DNA of 64,000 nt from JACKNG01 sp040220855 (GTDB lineage Bacteria > Pseudomonadota > Gammaproteobacteria > Ga0077536), in the NCBI GenBank assembly GCA_040220855.1, contig JAVJVZ010000060.1, positions 40,017 to 104,016 of the forward strand. Direction: 5' to 3'. The notes beneath the pieces were generated by a model. It did not search any database. It had not been told where the DNA came from and was given only the letters and a program-made list of their open reading frames with translations. How positions within the stretch are numbered: the stretch's first letter is position 1; each line of letters opens with the position of its first letter. Position numbers and translations under genes: made by a program. Positions 8,999 through 19,710 of the stretch are shown here, piece by piece.

Positions 8999-9592
8999 GT
9001 GGACCCCGCGACTCGCATCAGGACCATCTTCGACGCCTCGATCGAGGTCAAGGCGCGCTGCGCCGAATCCCTCGTGCCGACCATCGTCGCGGCCGGTAAC
9101 GCCATTGCCGAGTGCCTGCTTGCGAGCGGCAAGGTGCTGAGCTGCGGGAACGGCGGCTCGGCCGCCGACGCACAGCATTTCTCCTCGGAGATGCTCAATC
9201 GCTTCGAACGCGAACGTCCGGGCCTACCCGCGATCGCGCTGACCACCGATGCCTCGACGGTCACCTCGATTGCCAACGACTACCAGTTCGCCGACGTCTA
9301 TGCGAAGCAGATTCGCGCGCTCGGCCAGCCCGGCGACGTGCTGCTCGCGATCTCGACGAGCGGCAACTCGCACAACATCCTCAACGCCATCGATGCGGCG
9401 CACGACAAGGGCATGCGCGTGATCCTGCTCGCCGGCCGCGACGGCGGCGGTGCGGCTCGCACCCTGGCGGCGGCGGACATCGAGCTGCGTGTACCGAGCG
9501 AATCGACCGCGCGCATCCAGGAATCGCACCTCACCATCATCCATTGCCTGTGCGACCTGGTCGACAACCACCTCCTCGGCATCGATGCCTGA
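8999..9592 (+). CDS. diaA: DnaA initiator-associating protein DiaA (SIS domain)
   Basis: SIS-domain protein of 197 residues, related to phosphoheptose isomerase GmhA. In E. coli DiaA binds DnaA and times initiation at oriC. Visible signatures are CGNGGSAADAQHFSSEM near the N-terminal third and ISTSGNSHNI in the middle. The GTG at 8999 gives the usual N-terminal helix (TRIRTIFDASIEVK). A GmhA role cannot be excluded from sequence alone, but position between yraN and dolP favours DiaA. Its stop overlaps the dolP start. Confidence 0.88.
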   Translation: MDPATRIRTIFDASIEVKARCAESLVPTIVAAGNAIAECLLASGKVLSCGNGGSAADAQHFSSEMLNRFERERPGLPAIALTTDASTVTSIANDYQFADVYAKQIRALGQPGDVLLAISTSGNSHNILNAIDAAHDKGMRVILLAGRDGGGAARTLAAADIELRVPSESTARIQESHLTIIHCLCDLVDNHLLGIDA

Positions 9593-10247
9593 CAAGCCCG
9601 GGTGGTCATGGCGCAGCGCGCGGCTTGCGCGACCACGACCATCTGTGTCATTCGCCAGCGCGCTCCGAGCACTGTTCGTCAGCGGACTGTTCGCCTGTAG
9701 TGCTTGCGCGCCCTTGCTGGTCGGCGGCGCCGCGACCACGGGCGCCATGGTGGCGGTGGACCCTCGTACCGGCGGCACGCTGGTCGAGGACCAGGCCATC
9801 GAGATGCGTGCCGCCGAGGCGCTGCGCAGCGATAGCGAACTGCGCGAGCAGACCCACGTCAGCATCACCAGTTACAACCAGGTCGTGCTGCTGACCGGGC
9901 AGGCGCCGTCGCAGGCACTGCGTCGCCGCACCGTCGACATCGTGCGCGAGGTCGCCAAGGTGCGCCACGTGTTCGACGAGATCGCGATCGGCGCGCCAAG
10001 CTCGCTGCTCTCGCGCTCCAACGACGGCGTACTGACCACGCGGGTCAAGACCGGCCTGATCGCCGACAGCGAGGTGCCGGCAACACGCATCAAGGTGGTC
10101 ACCGAGAATGCCAGCGTATTCCTGATGGGCATCGTCTCGCGCCGCCAGGGAGATCGCGCCGCGAACATCGCCAGCGAAACCCCTGGCGTAAAACGTGTGG
10201 TCAAGCTGTTCGAGTATCCGAGCGACAGCGTGCCCCCGGCACGCTGA
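9585..10247 (+). CDS. dolP: Outer-membrane lipoprotein DolP (YraP), two BON domains
   Basis: DolP supports BAM-complex function and outer-membrane integrity at division sites. The 220-residue protein starts at an ATG overlapping the diaA stop (ATGCCTGA). It has a rather long, Arg-rich N-terminus, a hydrophobic stretch and a lipobox-like LFAC. Two BON domains follow, about residues 70-135 and 145-215, seen as ITSYNQVVLLTGQ and VVTENASVFLMGIV. Being last in the lpoA operon matches the yraN-diaA-yraP order of Enterobacteria. Confidence 0.9.
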   Translation: MPDKPGWSWRSARLARPRPSVSFASALRALFVSGLFACSACAPLLVGGAATTGAMVAVDPRTGGTLVEDQAIEMRAAEALRSDSELREQTHVSITSYNQVVLLTGQAPSQALRRRTVDIVREVAKVRHVFDEIAIGAPSSLLSRSNDGVLTTRVKTGLIADSEVPATRIKVVTENASVFLMGIVSRRQGDRAANIASETPGVKRVVKLFEYPSDSVPPAR

Positions 10248-10269
10248 CGGGAACGCCGCGCGCCAGCGC

Positions 10270-10686
10270 TTACTTGACGACGGTCAGGTGCGGCGGGCGC
10301 CGCGGACCGCCTGCCTCATCCCGGCTGGCGGACTCCGTCGTCTCGTCATCGCCTTCGTTGCGCTCGACGTCGGCTTCGCCGAGAAAGATGCCCTGCCCGT
10401 TCTCGCGCGCGTAGATCGCCTGCACCGCGCCGACCGGCACGTGGATGTGCTGCGGCTGTCCGGCAAAGCGGGCATTGAAATCGACCGCCTCGTTGCCGAG
10501 CGACAGATCGCGCACCGCGGTCGGCGACACGTTCAACACGATGACGCCGTTCTCTACGAACTGCCGCGGCACCATCACCTGCTCGTCGACCACCTGCACC
10601 AGCAGGTGCGGCGTGAGACCGTTGTCGACAATCCACTCGTAGATTGCGCGTAGCAGGTAGGGACGGGTGGAAGTCATCTCCGGCAT
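10270..10686 (-). CDS. sspB: ClpXP protease specificity-enhancing factor SspB
   Basis: Adaptor that delivers ssrA-tagged and other substrates to ClpXP. The conserved fold starts at RPYLLRAIYEWIVDNGLTPH and continues with FNARFAGQPQHIHVP and IYARENGQG, all close to E. coli SspB. The C-terminal tail is acidic then ends PHLTVVK, which matches the known ClpX-tethering tail (xB motif, hydrophobic-VVK end). The start is MPEM at 10686, or the second Met at 10677. It is 19 bases after sspA and converges on dolP. Confidence 0.95.
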   Translation of the reverse strand: MPEMTSTRPYLLRAIYEWIVDNGLTPHLLVQVVDEQVMVPRQFVENGVIVLNVSPTAVRDLSLGNEAVDFNARFAGQPQHIHVPVGAVQAIYARENGQGIFLGEADVERNEGDDETTESASRDEAGGPRRPPHLTVVK

Positions 10687-10705
10687 GCCAGCGTCGCGGG
10701 CGCGA

Positions 10706-11329
10706 TCAGCGGATGTCCTGTTCGACCGGTGACAGGCTGAGATGGAACGCGCGGCGATCGAACAACCGATCGGCATACTTGAGGAGCGGCTTGGCCGGAC
10801 TGCCCAGCTTCACGCCGTACCGCGGCAGGCGCCACAGCAGGGGCGCCATGCACAGGTCGACGAGCGAGAACTCCTCCGACATGAAGTAGGGGAACTGCGA
10901 GAACACCGGCGCCAGGGCGAGCAGGTTGTCACGCATGGACTTGCGCGCGTTGGCCGCAGCGATGTCGTTGTCGCCCTCCAGCTCGTCGGCGAGCGTGTAG
11001 AGATCGCGCACGATGCGGTAGCGGAACTGGCGATTGTTCGCGCGCGCTACCGGGTCGACGGGCATCAGCGGTGGATGTGGATAACGCTCGTCGAGGTACT
11101 CCATCATGATCTGTGCATCGTAGAGCACGAGATCGCGATCGATGAGCGTCAGCAGGCTGCTGTAGGGATTCAGATCGTGGAGATCATCCGGCTTGCTCTC
11201 CTCGTCGATGAAGTGGACTTCGACATTGATGTCCTTCTCCGTGAGAACCAGCCGCACACTGTGACCGAGCGGATCCGCTGCATCGGCGTACAACGTCATC
11301 ACTGAACGCCGATTAGCGAGCGCGGTCAT
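10706..11329 (-). CDS. sspA: Stringent starvation protein A (GST-fold RNA polymerase-associated protein)
   Basis: Glutathione-S-transferase-fold protein that binds RNA polymerase during starvation; it lacks GST activity in known cases. The N-terminus NRRSVMTLYADAADPLGH matches the thioredoxin-like domain start, and DLNPYSSLLTLIDRDL carries the cis-Pro region with an unusual Ser-Ser-Leu. The helical C-terminal domain has MAPLLWRLPRYG. I chose the ATG at 11329, one base after the petC stop; four more codons upstream are possible. Order petABC-sspA-sspB is typical for gammaproteobacteria. Confidence 0.94.
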   Translation of the reverse strand: MTALANRRSVMTLYADAADPLGHSVRLVLTEKDINVEVHFIDEESKPDDLHDLNPYSSLLTLIDRDLVLYDAQIMMEYLDERYPHPPLMPVDPVARANNRQFRYRIVRDLYTLADELEGDNDIAAANARKSMRDNLLALAPVFSQFPYFMSEEFSLVDLCMAPLLWRLPRYGVKLGSPAKPLLKYADRLFDRRAFHLSLSPVEQDIR

Positions 11330-11330
11330 C

Positions 11331-12065
11331 TTAGTGAACATCCTTCCAGAATTCCCGCTTCATCATGTAAGTGGCAACGAGAAGAACGAGCAGGAAGGCG
11401 ATCACCCAGAACCCGATCTTGTAACGCACGAGCTTGGCCGGCTCGCCCATGTAGACCAGGAAGGCGACGAGGTCGCGGGTCGCCTGGCGATACTGTCCAG
11501 GACTCAGCTTGCCTGGGCTCGTCAGCTCGAGCTCGGGCCCATGGCTGCCGTGGCCGTCCTCACCTTCTTCCTCGTGCAGAACCTGCAGCCCCTGCAGTTC
11601 CGACAACACGTGCGGCATTGCCGTGGTCGGGAAGTACAGGTTGTTGACGCCAGTGGGACGGGTGTCGTCGAGATAGAAGCCGTTCAGGAAGGAGTACAAC
11701 CAGTCGGCGCCGCGCGATCGCGCGATGACCGACAGGTCGGGCGGAGCCACGCCGAACCATTGCTCGGCATCAGCCGGCTTCATCGCGATCTGCATGGTGT
11801 TCCCGATCTTGTCGCTCGCGAACATGAGGTTGTCCTCGACCACGTCCTCGTCGATACCGAGGTCGGCAGCGACGCGGTTGTACCGCATGTACTGCGCCGA
11901 GTGACAGCTCAGGCAGTAGTTCACGAACATCCGCGCCCCGCGCTGCAGCGAAGTCTGGTTGCCCAGGTTGACGTTGGCGTCGAGCAACGCCGGCCCGTGA
12001 CCCCCGGCGGCCTGGACGAGGCTGGCCACGGCCCACAGGGCCAATGCAAATATCGATTTGTTCAT
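11331..12065 (-). CDS. petC: Ubiquinol-cytochrome c reductase, cytochrome c1 subunit
   Basis: Membrane-anchored c-type cytochrome of complex III that takes electrons from the Rieske protein. A signal peptide (MNKSIFALALWAVASLVQA) precedes the heme site CLSCH at residues 51-55. A TAMPHV segment likely holds the axial Met. A C-terminal helix (FWVIAFLLVLLVATYMM) anchors it to the inner membrane, with a basic cytoplasmic end. The ATG shares one base with the petB stop (TGATG). Total 244 residues. Confidence 0.96.
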   Translation of the reverse strand: MNKSIFALALWAVASLVQAAGGHGPALLDANVNLGNQTSLQRGARMFVNYCLSCHSAQYMRYNRVAADLGIDEDVVEDNLMFASDKIGNTMQIAMKPADAEQWFGVAPPDLSVIARSRGADWLYSFLNGFYLDDTRPTGVNNLYFPTTAMPHVLSELQGLQVLHEEEGEDGHGSHGPELELTSPGKLSPGQYRQATRDLVAFLVYMGEPAKLVRYKIGFWVIAFLLVLLVATYMMKREFWKDVH

Positions 12066-13318
12066 CAGCCCGTCACCCTCTCCGGCACAGGTTTGGTCTT
12101 GTCCAATTTGGTGTAAATCGGCATGAGGAAGAAGAACAGGAAGTACAGGATGGTGCACACCTGCGCTACCGCCGTACGTGCCGGCGTGGGCGGCAGCAGG
12201 CCTAGGTAGCCGAGGATCAGGAAGGAGATGACGAAGATCCCCAGCGCCGATTTGTACATCGTCCCGCGGTACCGAATCGACTTCACCTGGCTGCGATCGA
12301 GCCATGGCAGCGCGAAGAACAGCATCGTCGCGAGCCCCATGAAGATGACACCCCAGACCTTGCCGTCGATCCAGAAGAAGTTGACCGTGTTGGCACGCAG
12401 GATCGAGTAGAAAGGCGTGAAGTACCACACCGGCGCGATGTGCTCGGGGGTCTTCAGCGGGTCGGCAGGCACGAAGTTGTTGTGCTCGAGGAAGTAGCCG
12501 CCCATTTCCGGTGCGAAGAACATCACCGCGGCGAAGATGATCAGGAACACCACCACGCCGACCGAATCCTTCACCGTGTAGTACGGATGGAAGGGGATGC
12601 CGTCGAGGGGCTTGCCGTCGGGGCCCTTGGTCTTCTTGATCTCGACGCCGTCGGGATTGTTCGAACCCACCTCGTGCAGCGCGATGATGTGCAGCACCAC
12701 CAGGCCGACGATCGCGAAGGGTAACGCGATGACGTGGAACGAGAAGAAGCGGTTGAGGGTGATGTCGGAGACGACGTAGTCACCGCGAATCCACAGCGCC
12801 AGCGTGTCACCCACCCACGGTATCGCACCGAACAGCGAGATGATCACCTGCGCGCCCCAGTACGACATCTGCCCCCACGGCAGCAGGTAGCCGAAGAAGG
12901 CCTCCGCCATCAGCGACAGGTAGATGAACATGCCGAGGATCCAGATCAGCTCGCGCGGCTTCTTGTACGAGCCGTAGAGCAATCCGCGGAACATGTGCAG
13001 GTAGACGACGATGAAGAAGAACGACGCACCGGTCGAGTGCATGTAGCGAATGAGCCAGCCCCAGCTGACGTCGCGCATGATGTACTCGACCGAGCCGAAG
13101 GCGAGCCCGGCATCCGGCTTGTAGTTCATCACCAGCCAGATACCGGTGACGAGCTGGATGACCAGCACCACCAGCGACAGCACGCCGAAGTAGTACCAGA
13201 AGTTGAAGTTCTTGGGGGCGTAATACTGCCCCATGTGGTCGTTCCACAGCTGCATCAGCGGGAAACGATCGTCGACCCAGTCGCGCAGGCCGACCAGTCC
13301 CTTGGTGATCATGTTCAT
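12065..13318 (-). CDS. petB: Ubiquinol-cytochrome c reductase, cytochrome b subunit
   Basis: Polytopic di-heme core of complex III with both quinone sites. The 417-residue full-length form contains the N-terminal heme domain (GWLIRYMHSTGASFFF with heme His) and FGYLLPWGQMSYWGAQV, plus the C-terminal PEHIAPVWYFTPFYSILR, which carries the PEWY-like Qo motif in the variant PVWY. Being one continuous chain rather than a split b6/subunit IV fits a proteobacterial bc1. It overlaps petA by ATGA. Confidence 0.97.
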   Translation of the reverse strand: MNMITKGLVGLRDWVDDRFPLMQLWNDHMGQYYAPKNFNFWYYFGVLSLVVLVIQLVTGIWLVMNYKPDAGLAFGSVEYIMRDVSWGWLIRYMHSTGASFFFIVVYLHMFRGLLYGSYKKPRELIWILGMFIYLSLMAEAFFGYLLPWGQMSYWGAQVIISLFGAIPWVGDTLALWIRGDYVVSDITLNRFFSFHVIALPFAIVGLVVLHIIALHEVGSNNPDGVEIKKTKGPDGKPLDGIPFHPYYTVKDSVGVVVFLIIFAAVMFFAPEMGGYFLEHNNFVPADPLKTPEHIAPVWYFTPFYSILRANTVNFFWIDGKVWGVIFMGLATMLFFALPWLDRSQVKSIRYRGTMYKSALGIFVISFLILGYLGLLPPTPARTAVAQVCTILYFLFFFLMPIYTKLDKTKPVPERVTG

Positions 13319-13911
13319 GCCGCGCCTTCCTCCAGCTCACCGATGATCAGGTGGGTGTCGTCGACGTAGTGATACGGCGGGACCTCCATGTTGGTCGGTG
13401 CCGGTACGCCGGCGTAGACGCGCCCGGAGAGATCGAACTTGGAGCCGTGGCAGGGACAGTAGAAGCCTCCCTGCCAGTCGCTCCCCATGCCCTCGGCTTC
13501 GGGACTGGGGAAGAAATTCGGCGAGCAGCCGAGATGGGTGCAGATGCCGACCAGCACGAGGTACTCGGGCTTCTCCGAGCGCCAGGCGTTGGTCGCGAAA
13601 GCGGGTTGGTCGGATTCACTGGAATCCGGATCGCGCAGCACGCTGCCCATCGACTCGAGGGCGGCGAGCTGGTCGGGCGTGCGCCGCACGACCCAGACCG
13701 GTTTTCCGCGCCATTTGAAGATCAGTCGACCGCCGGGTTCGAGCTGGCTGATGTCGGCTTCGACGGGCGCGCCGATGGCCTTGGCGCGCGCACTGGGCTG
13801 GAACGTGGACACGAAAGGGATCGCGGCCAGGGCGGCGCCGATGCCTCCGATGACCGACGCCGTGCCCGTGAGGAAGCGGCGCCGATCCGGATCGACAGCG
13901 TTCTCGCTCAT
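13315..13911 (-). CDS. petA: Ubiquinol-cytochrome c reductase, Rieske iron-sulfur subunit
   Basis: High-potential 2Fe-2S subunit of complex III. The cluster ligands are in CTHLGC (124-129) and CPCHGS (152-157). The N-terminus has a twin-arginine pattern, DRRRFLTGTAS, followed by an uncleaved hydrophobic anchor (VIGGIGAALAAIPFV); Rieske proteins are known Tat substrates. It is the first gene of the petABC operon. The 290-base gap to the divergent algW should contain the operon promoter, but I did not identify a convincing one. Confidence 0.96.
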   Translation of the reverse strand: MSENAVDPDRRRFLTGTASVIGGIGAALAAIPFVSTFQPSARAKAIGAPVEADISQLEPGGRLIFKWRGKPVWVVRRTPDQLAALESMGSVLRDPDSSESDQPAFATNAWRSEKPEYLVLVGICTHLGCSPNFFPSPEAEGMGSDWQGGFYCPCHGSKFDLSGRVYAGVPAPTNMEVPPYHYVDDTHLIIGELEEGAA

Positions 13912-14203
13912 GCTGTGATGTCTCCCAACTTGAAAGTCTTTGATGAATGTCTTCGGCAACCGGAGCGGGCGGCCGGCCGCGGAGGCGGGGCGCGCGGGGA
14001 TATCGTAACGTTCCGGGGTGCGGCCAGGGTGTGGATCGGACTCCTCGATCCCGCGGCCGGCCGGCGACTCCCTCCCCGTTCGTGGCACGCCGCAGGATGT
14101 CGACAATCAGTATGTTGGCGGAGGATTATACCACCAAAATCCACCCCGCCACGGCGTCGCGGCGGCCTCGCGAGGGGCTCCGGACGCCCGTTTCACTACG
14201 TGC

Positions 14204-15298
14204 ATGAAAGCCTTCATCGACACCCTCCACTGGGCGCTGGTCGGGCTCGGCGCCGCTGCCGCGTTCCTCGTCGTCTGGGTCGTCACCGGTGGCGAGGTCG
14301 CACTGCCGGGCGTCGCTTCGGTGACGCCCGCCGGCATGCGCAGTTACGCCGATGCCGTGGCGCGCGCAGCGCCCGCCGTGGTCAGCGTGCAGACCACCAG
14401 CCAGCGCGCCAGTGACCCCAACCCGCTGACCGCCGACCCGCTGTTCCGGCGCTTCTTCGGTGGTGACGACGAGGCATTGCAGCGCGAGACGAGTCTCGGC
14501 AGTGGCGTCATCCTCGACGCCACCGGTGTCGTGCTGACCAACTACCACGTCGTTGCAGGCGCCGAGCGCATCGAGGTCGTGCTGCGCGACGGCCGCCGCG
14601 AGCAGGCACAGGTGATCGGTACCGACCCGGAGACCGATCTCGCGGTGCTGCGCGTCGCGCTCGCCGCGCTGCCGGTCATTTCCCTCGGCGATTCCGATGC
14701 CTTGCGCATCGGCGACGTCGTCCTCGCGATCGGCAACCCCTTCGGCATCGGCCAGACGGTGACTCAGGGCATCGTGAGCGCGACCGGGCGCAACCGTGTC
14801 GGCCTCAATACCTTCGAGAACTTCATCCAGACCGATGCTGCCATCAACGTCGGCAACTCCGGTGGCGCGCTCGTCGACGCGACCGGCGCGCTGGTCGGCA
14901 TCAATACTGCTCGCGTGGAGAGTGACGGCATCGGTTTCGCGATCCCGAGTGCGTTCGCGGTCGGAGTCGCGCGCCAGCTGCTCGATCATGGCAGCGTACA
15001 GCGTGGCTGGCTCGGTATCGATGCGCGCGATCTCGCCAGCGCGCAGCGCGCCCAGCTCGGCGTCCCCGGCGGCATCGTGGTGCTGGACGTGCTGGCAGCG
15101 GGTCCGGCGGCGCGCGCCGGGGTGCGCCGCGGCGACGTCATCACCCACTTCGACGGACGCGCGGTGGGCGATTCGCGTGACGCGGTCGAACGCATCGCGG
15201 CGTTCGTGCCGGGCAGCCGTGTCGAGCTGACGCTGCTGCGTGATGGCAATCGCCTCGCCGCGACGGCCGTGGTGTCGCGGCGACCGCTGCCGCGCTGA
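14204..15298 (+). CDS. algW: DegS/AlgW-type periplasmic serine protease with one PDZ domain
   Basis: Inner-membrane-anchored HtrA protease of the kind that starts RseA/MucA cleavage in the sigma-E envelope stress response. An N-terminal helix (about 10-27) anchors it. The catalytic triad is His115 (NYHVV), Asp145 (ETDLAVL) and Ser219 (GNSGGAL). Only one PDZ domain follows (about 255-355), which separates DegS/AlgW from two-PDZ DegP/DegQ. The 364-residue length agrees. It ends 11 bases from the end of convergent hisC, the Pseudomonas-like arrangement. Confidence 0.9.
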   Translation: MKAFIDTLHWALVGLGAAAAFLVVWVVTGGEVALPGVASVTPAGMRSYADAVARAAPAVVSVQTTSQRASDPNPLTADPLFRRFFGGDDEALQRETSLGSGVILDATGVVLTNYHVVAGAERIEVVLRDGRREQAQVIGTDPETDLAVLRVALAALPVISLGDSDALRIGDVVLAIGNPFGIGQTVTQGIVSATGRNRVGLNTFENFIQTDAAINVGNSGGALVDATGALVGINTARVESDGIGFAIPSAFAVGVARQLLDHGSVQRGWLGIDARDLASAQRAQLGVPGGIVVLDVLAAGPAARAGVRRGDVITHFDGRAVGDSRDAVERIAAFVPGSRVELTLLRDGNRLAATAVVSRRPLPR

Positions 15299-15309
15299 GT
15301 TCGCCCCCG

Positions 15310-16401
15310 TCAAGCGGCGAGGATCGCACCGAGGGCATCGATCAGCAGACGGTTGTCGTGCGCGGTGCCGACACCAATGCGCAGGCAATCAGCGAGCAAC
15401 GGGTGCGTACCGTCGAGGTCGCGTACCAGCACGCCGGCGCGGCGCAAGGCTGCACAGGTCGGGCTGCCGCGGCCAGGCGGCAGCCCGACCAGCAGAAAAT
15501 TCGTCACACTCGGCCACACGCGGACGGCGGGTAGCGCGGCGAGGCTGCTGGCAAGAGCCTCGCGCTCGCGCAGCACCGCCGCAACCTGGCCCGCGAAGGC
15601 GTCGTCGTGATCGAGTGCGAACAAGGCCCCGGCCTGCGACAGCGCTCCGATGTTGTAAGGCATGCGCAGGCGCTCGAGCAGCGCCAGCCACTCCGCCGGA
15701 CCGTACAACGCCCCCACACGCAGCCCGGCGAGCCCGACCTTCGACAAGGTGTGCAGCACGACCAGGTTCTCCAGCCGAGCGACCTCGCCCACACGCGTCG
15801 CCCCGGCAAAGCGGTAGTAGGCCTCGTCCAGTACGACGAGCCCCGGCGCCGCCGCGCACAGGGCTTCGAGGGCGCCGTCGTCGAGACGATTGGCGGTTGG
15901 ATTGTTGGGGCTCGCGAGGAATACCAGCGCCGGTTGCGCGCGCTCGATGGCGGCGAGCGTCGCGCTGAGATCGAGCGCGAACGTTCCCGCGAGGAGTGGT
16001 ACCGCGACGCTGCGCATACCGACCGCACGCGCAGCGGATTCGAACAAGGCGAAGCTCGGCGCCACGGTGAGGATAGTGGCCTCGGGACCGCGCGCGAAGG
16101 CGAGACAGAGCATGCGCACCAGCTCATCGGAGCCATTGCCGAGCAGCACGTCGGTCGGCGCGGTCAGCGCGTGCAGCGCGAGCAGGCGTTCACGCAGCCG
16201 CCGCGCCTGCGGATCGGGGTAGCGATTGATCTCGACCGCGGCGACGGTTTCCAGCCAGGCGTCGCGCAAGGCCTCCGGCAGGGGATAGGGAATCTCGACC
16301 GCGTCGAGACGTACCAGGCCGTCACCACGGGTCGCGCGGGGCGGTTCGAGTTCGCGCACCCAGGGCGCGGCGAAGCGCGCGATGCGCGCGCCGATGCTCA
16401 C
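15310..16401 (-). CDS. hisC: Histidinol-phosphate aminotransferase
   Basis: PLP-dependent class I/II aminotransferase that converts imidazole-acetol phosphate to histidinol phosphate. GNGSDELVRML binds the cofactor phosphate, SPNNPTAN and VVLDEAYYRFAG are family motifs, and Lys221 in HTLSKVGLAGLRVG is the Schiff-base lysine. The GTG at 16401 overlaps the hisD stop as GTGA and gives 363 residues. It follows hisG-hisD, while the remaining his genes are not in the window. Confidence 0.95.
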   Translation of the reverse strand: MSIGARIARFAAPWVRELEPPRATRGDGLVRLDAVEIPYPLPEALRDAWLETVAAVEINRYPDPQARRLRERLLALHALTAPTDVLLGNGSDELVRMLCLAFARGPEATILTVAPSFALFESAARAVGMRSVAVPLLAGTFALDLSATLAAIERAQPALVFLASPNNPTANRLDDGALEALCAAAPGLVVLDEAYYRFAGATRVGEVARLENLVVLHTLSKVGLAGLRVGALYGPAEWLALLERLRMPYNIGALSQAGALFALDHDDAFAGQVAAVLREREALASSLAALPAVRVWPSVTNFLLVGLPPGRGSPTCAALRRAGVLVRDLDGTHPLLADCLRIGVGTAHDNRLLIDALGAILAA

Positions 16402-17699
16402 TCGTCGCTGACGCGGTAGGCGGCCGAACGGGCGTGGGCATCGAGCCCTTCGGCAGTGGCGAGCACGTTGGCGATGCGCCCGAGCGTCGCCGCGCCGGCG
16501 GGAGAACATTCGATCACCGAGGAGCGCTTCTGGAAATCGTATACGCCCAGCGGCGAGGAAAAACGCGCGGTGCCGGCGGTCGGCAGCACGTGGTTGGGGC
16601 CGGCACAGTAGTCGCCGATCGCTTCCGGGGTGTGGCGGCCGAGGAACACGGCACCCGCATGGCGGATGTGCGCGAGCCAGCGGCGCGGCTCGGCAACCGA
16701 GAGTTCGAGGTGCTCGGGCGCGATGCGGTTGGCGAGCGCGACGGCCTGGTCGAGATCGGACACCTCGATCAGTGCGCCGCGCGTGGCGAGCGCGGTGCGC
16801 ACGATGTCGGCCCGCGCGAGGCTCGGCAGCAGGCGCGCGATGCTGGCCTCGACGGCGTCGAGGAAGGCGGCGTCCGGGCATAGCAGGATCGACTGTGCCT
16901 GCTCGTCGTGCTCGGCCTGCGAAAACAGGTCCATCGCGATCCAGTCCGGCTCGGTGGCGCCATCACAGACGACGAGGATCTCGGACGGCCCGGCGATCAT
17001 GTCGATACCGACGCGCCCGAACACCATCGACTTCGCGGTGGCGACGTAGATGTTGCCGGGGCCGACGATCTTGTCCACCGCTGGCACCGTCGCCGTGCCG
17101 TAGGCGAGCGCGCCGATGGCCTGGGCGCCGCCGATGGTGAACACGCGGTCGACCCCGGCGATGGCGGCCGCCGCGAGCACCACGGGCTCGACGTGGCCGT
17201 CGGGAGCCGGCACCGCCATCACGATCTCGCCGACGCCGGCAACCTTGGCCGGAATGGCGTTCATCAATACCGACGAGGGATAGGCCGCCTTGCCGCCGGG
17301 CACGTAGATGCCGACGCGATCGAGCGGCGTGACGAGCTGGCCGAGTACAGTGCCGTCGTCTTCGCGGTAGTCCCATGACGCCGCCTTGTGGTGCTCGTGA
17401 TAGGCGCGGATACGCGCCGCGGCCTGCTCGAGCCCCGCGCGCACCTCCGGCGCCACGGCGGCCAGGCTCGCTGCCGGCTCGGCGATTTCGAGTGCCGCAG
17501 CGGTGTCCACGTCGCGGCGGTCGAAGCGGTTCGTGTAGCGGACCAGCGCGGCATCGCCCTCGCGGCGCACTGCGGCGAGGATCTCCTTTACCGCGGCAGT
17601 GACGTCGGGGCGTTCGTCGTCGTCCCAGGCCAGCAGGGCCTCGAGCCGCGCCGCGAACGCCGGCGCATTGGCGTCGAGCCGGTTGATCAGCCCGCTCAT
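16398..17699 (-). CDS. hisD: Histidinol dehydrogenase
   Basis: Zinc- and NAD-dependent enzyme catalysing the last two oxidations of histidine synthesis. Signatures seen are GIYVPGGKAAYPSSVLM, VAGPSEILVV and SQAEHDEQAQSILL, the last containing a conserved zinc-ligand and catalytic histidine region. GAVFLGRHTPEAIGDYCAGPNH is the C-terminal family motif. The 433-residue length is standard. It overlaps hisG by ATGA and hisC by GTGA, so these three are tightly coupled. Confidence 0.96.
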   Translation of the reverse strand: MSGLINRLDANAPAFAARLEALLAWDDDERPDVTAAVKEILAAVRREGDAALVRYTNRFDRRDVDTAAALEIAEPAASLAAVAPEVRAGLEQAAARIRAYHEHHKAASWDYREDDGTVLGQLVTPLDRVGIYVPGGKAAYPSSVLMNAIPAKVAGVGEIVMAVPAPDGHVEPVVLAAAAIAGVDRVFTIGGAQAIGALAYGTATVPAVDKIVGPGNIYVATAKSMVFGRVGIDMIAGPSEILVVCDGATEPDWIAMDLFSQAEHDEQAQSILLCPDAAFLDAVEASIARLLPSLARADIVRTALATRGALIEVSDLDQAVALANRIAPEHLELSVAEPRRWLAHIRHAGAVFLGRHTPEAIGDYCAGPNHVLPTAGTARFSSPLGVYDFQKRSSVIECSPAGAATLGRIANVLATAEGLDAHARSAAYRVSDE

Positions 17700-18355
17700 A
17701 CGCTGGCCTCGACCGTCTCGCGCAGCGCCGCGATGATCGCACTGACGCGCGCATGCTTGGTCTTCATCGCCGCCTTGTTGACGATCAATCGCGAGCTGAT
17801 CTCGCAGATCGTCTCCATGGCAACCAGGCCATTGGCCTTGAGCGTATTGCCCGTGTCGACGAGGTCGACGATGCGGTCGGCGAGGCCGACCAGCGGTGCC
17901 AGCTCCATCGACCCGTAGAGCTTGATGATCTCGGCCTGCATGCCGAGGCTCTCGAAGTAATCGCGCGCCGTACGCGCGTATTTCGTGGCGATGCGCGGGC
18001 GCTCACGCGTGTAATCCTGCCCGGGCAGCCCGGCCACCATCAGGCGGCAGCGCGCGATGCCCAGGTCGAGTGGTTCGTAATAGTCCGTGCCCTCGTACTC
18101 CATCAGTACGTCCTTGCCGGCGACGCCGAGATCGGCGGCGCCGTACTCGACATAGGTCGGCACGTCGGTGGCGCGGATGATCAGCAGCTTGACGTCGGGT
18201 CGCGAAGTGTCGAGCACCAGCTTGCGCGACTTCGCCGGGTCGTCGAGCGGCTCGATACCGATGCGCGTCATCAGCGGCAGCGCATCATCGAGAATGCGCC
18301 CCTTGGAGAGCGCAATGACGAGGTCGCCAGCGGAGCGGTTCACGGTTGCAGTCAT
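17696..18355 (-). CDS. hisG: ATP phosphoribosyltransferase, short form
   Basis: First enzyme of histidine synthesis, condensing ATP with PRPP. At 219 residues it is the short form (HisG-S), which lacks the C-terminal regulatory domain and in known systems needs HisZ as partner; hisZ is not in this window. Motifs: LVIALSKGRI, YGAADLGVAGKD and the PRPP-binding VDTGNTLKANGL. I took the ATG at 18355; a GTG nine bases earlier is possible. Confidence 0.94.
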   Translation of the reverse strand: MTATVNRSAGDLVIALSKGRILDDALPLMTRIGIEPLDDPAKSRKLVLDTSRPDVKLLIIRATDVPTYVEYGAADLGVAGKDVLMEYEGTDYYEPLDLGIARCRLMVAGLPGQDYTRERPRIATKYARTARDYFESLGMQAEIIKLYGSMELAPLVGLADRIVDLVDTGNTLKANGLVAMETICEISSRLIVNKAAMKTKHARVSAIIAALRETVEASV

Positions 18356-18434
18356 CGTCGTCACATACGTGCTTGGGGCGCCCGCGGGATCGGTCGCGGG
18401 CGCGTCGGTGGCGGCGCCGGGCCGGCGCCGCCCG

Positions 18435-19694
<1,260 letters not shown>

Positions 19695-19710
19695 CGCGTT
19701 TGCCGGCGCT

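Noticed and set aside
14126..15388. 420-codon minus-strand open frame opposite algW
   Set aside because: Shadow of algW, whose catalytic triad is clear.
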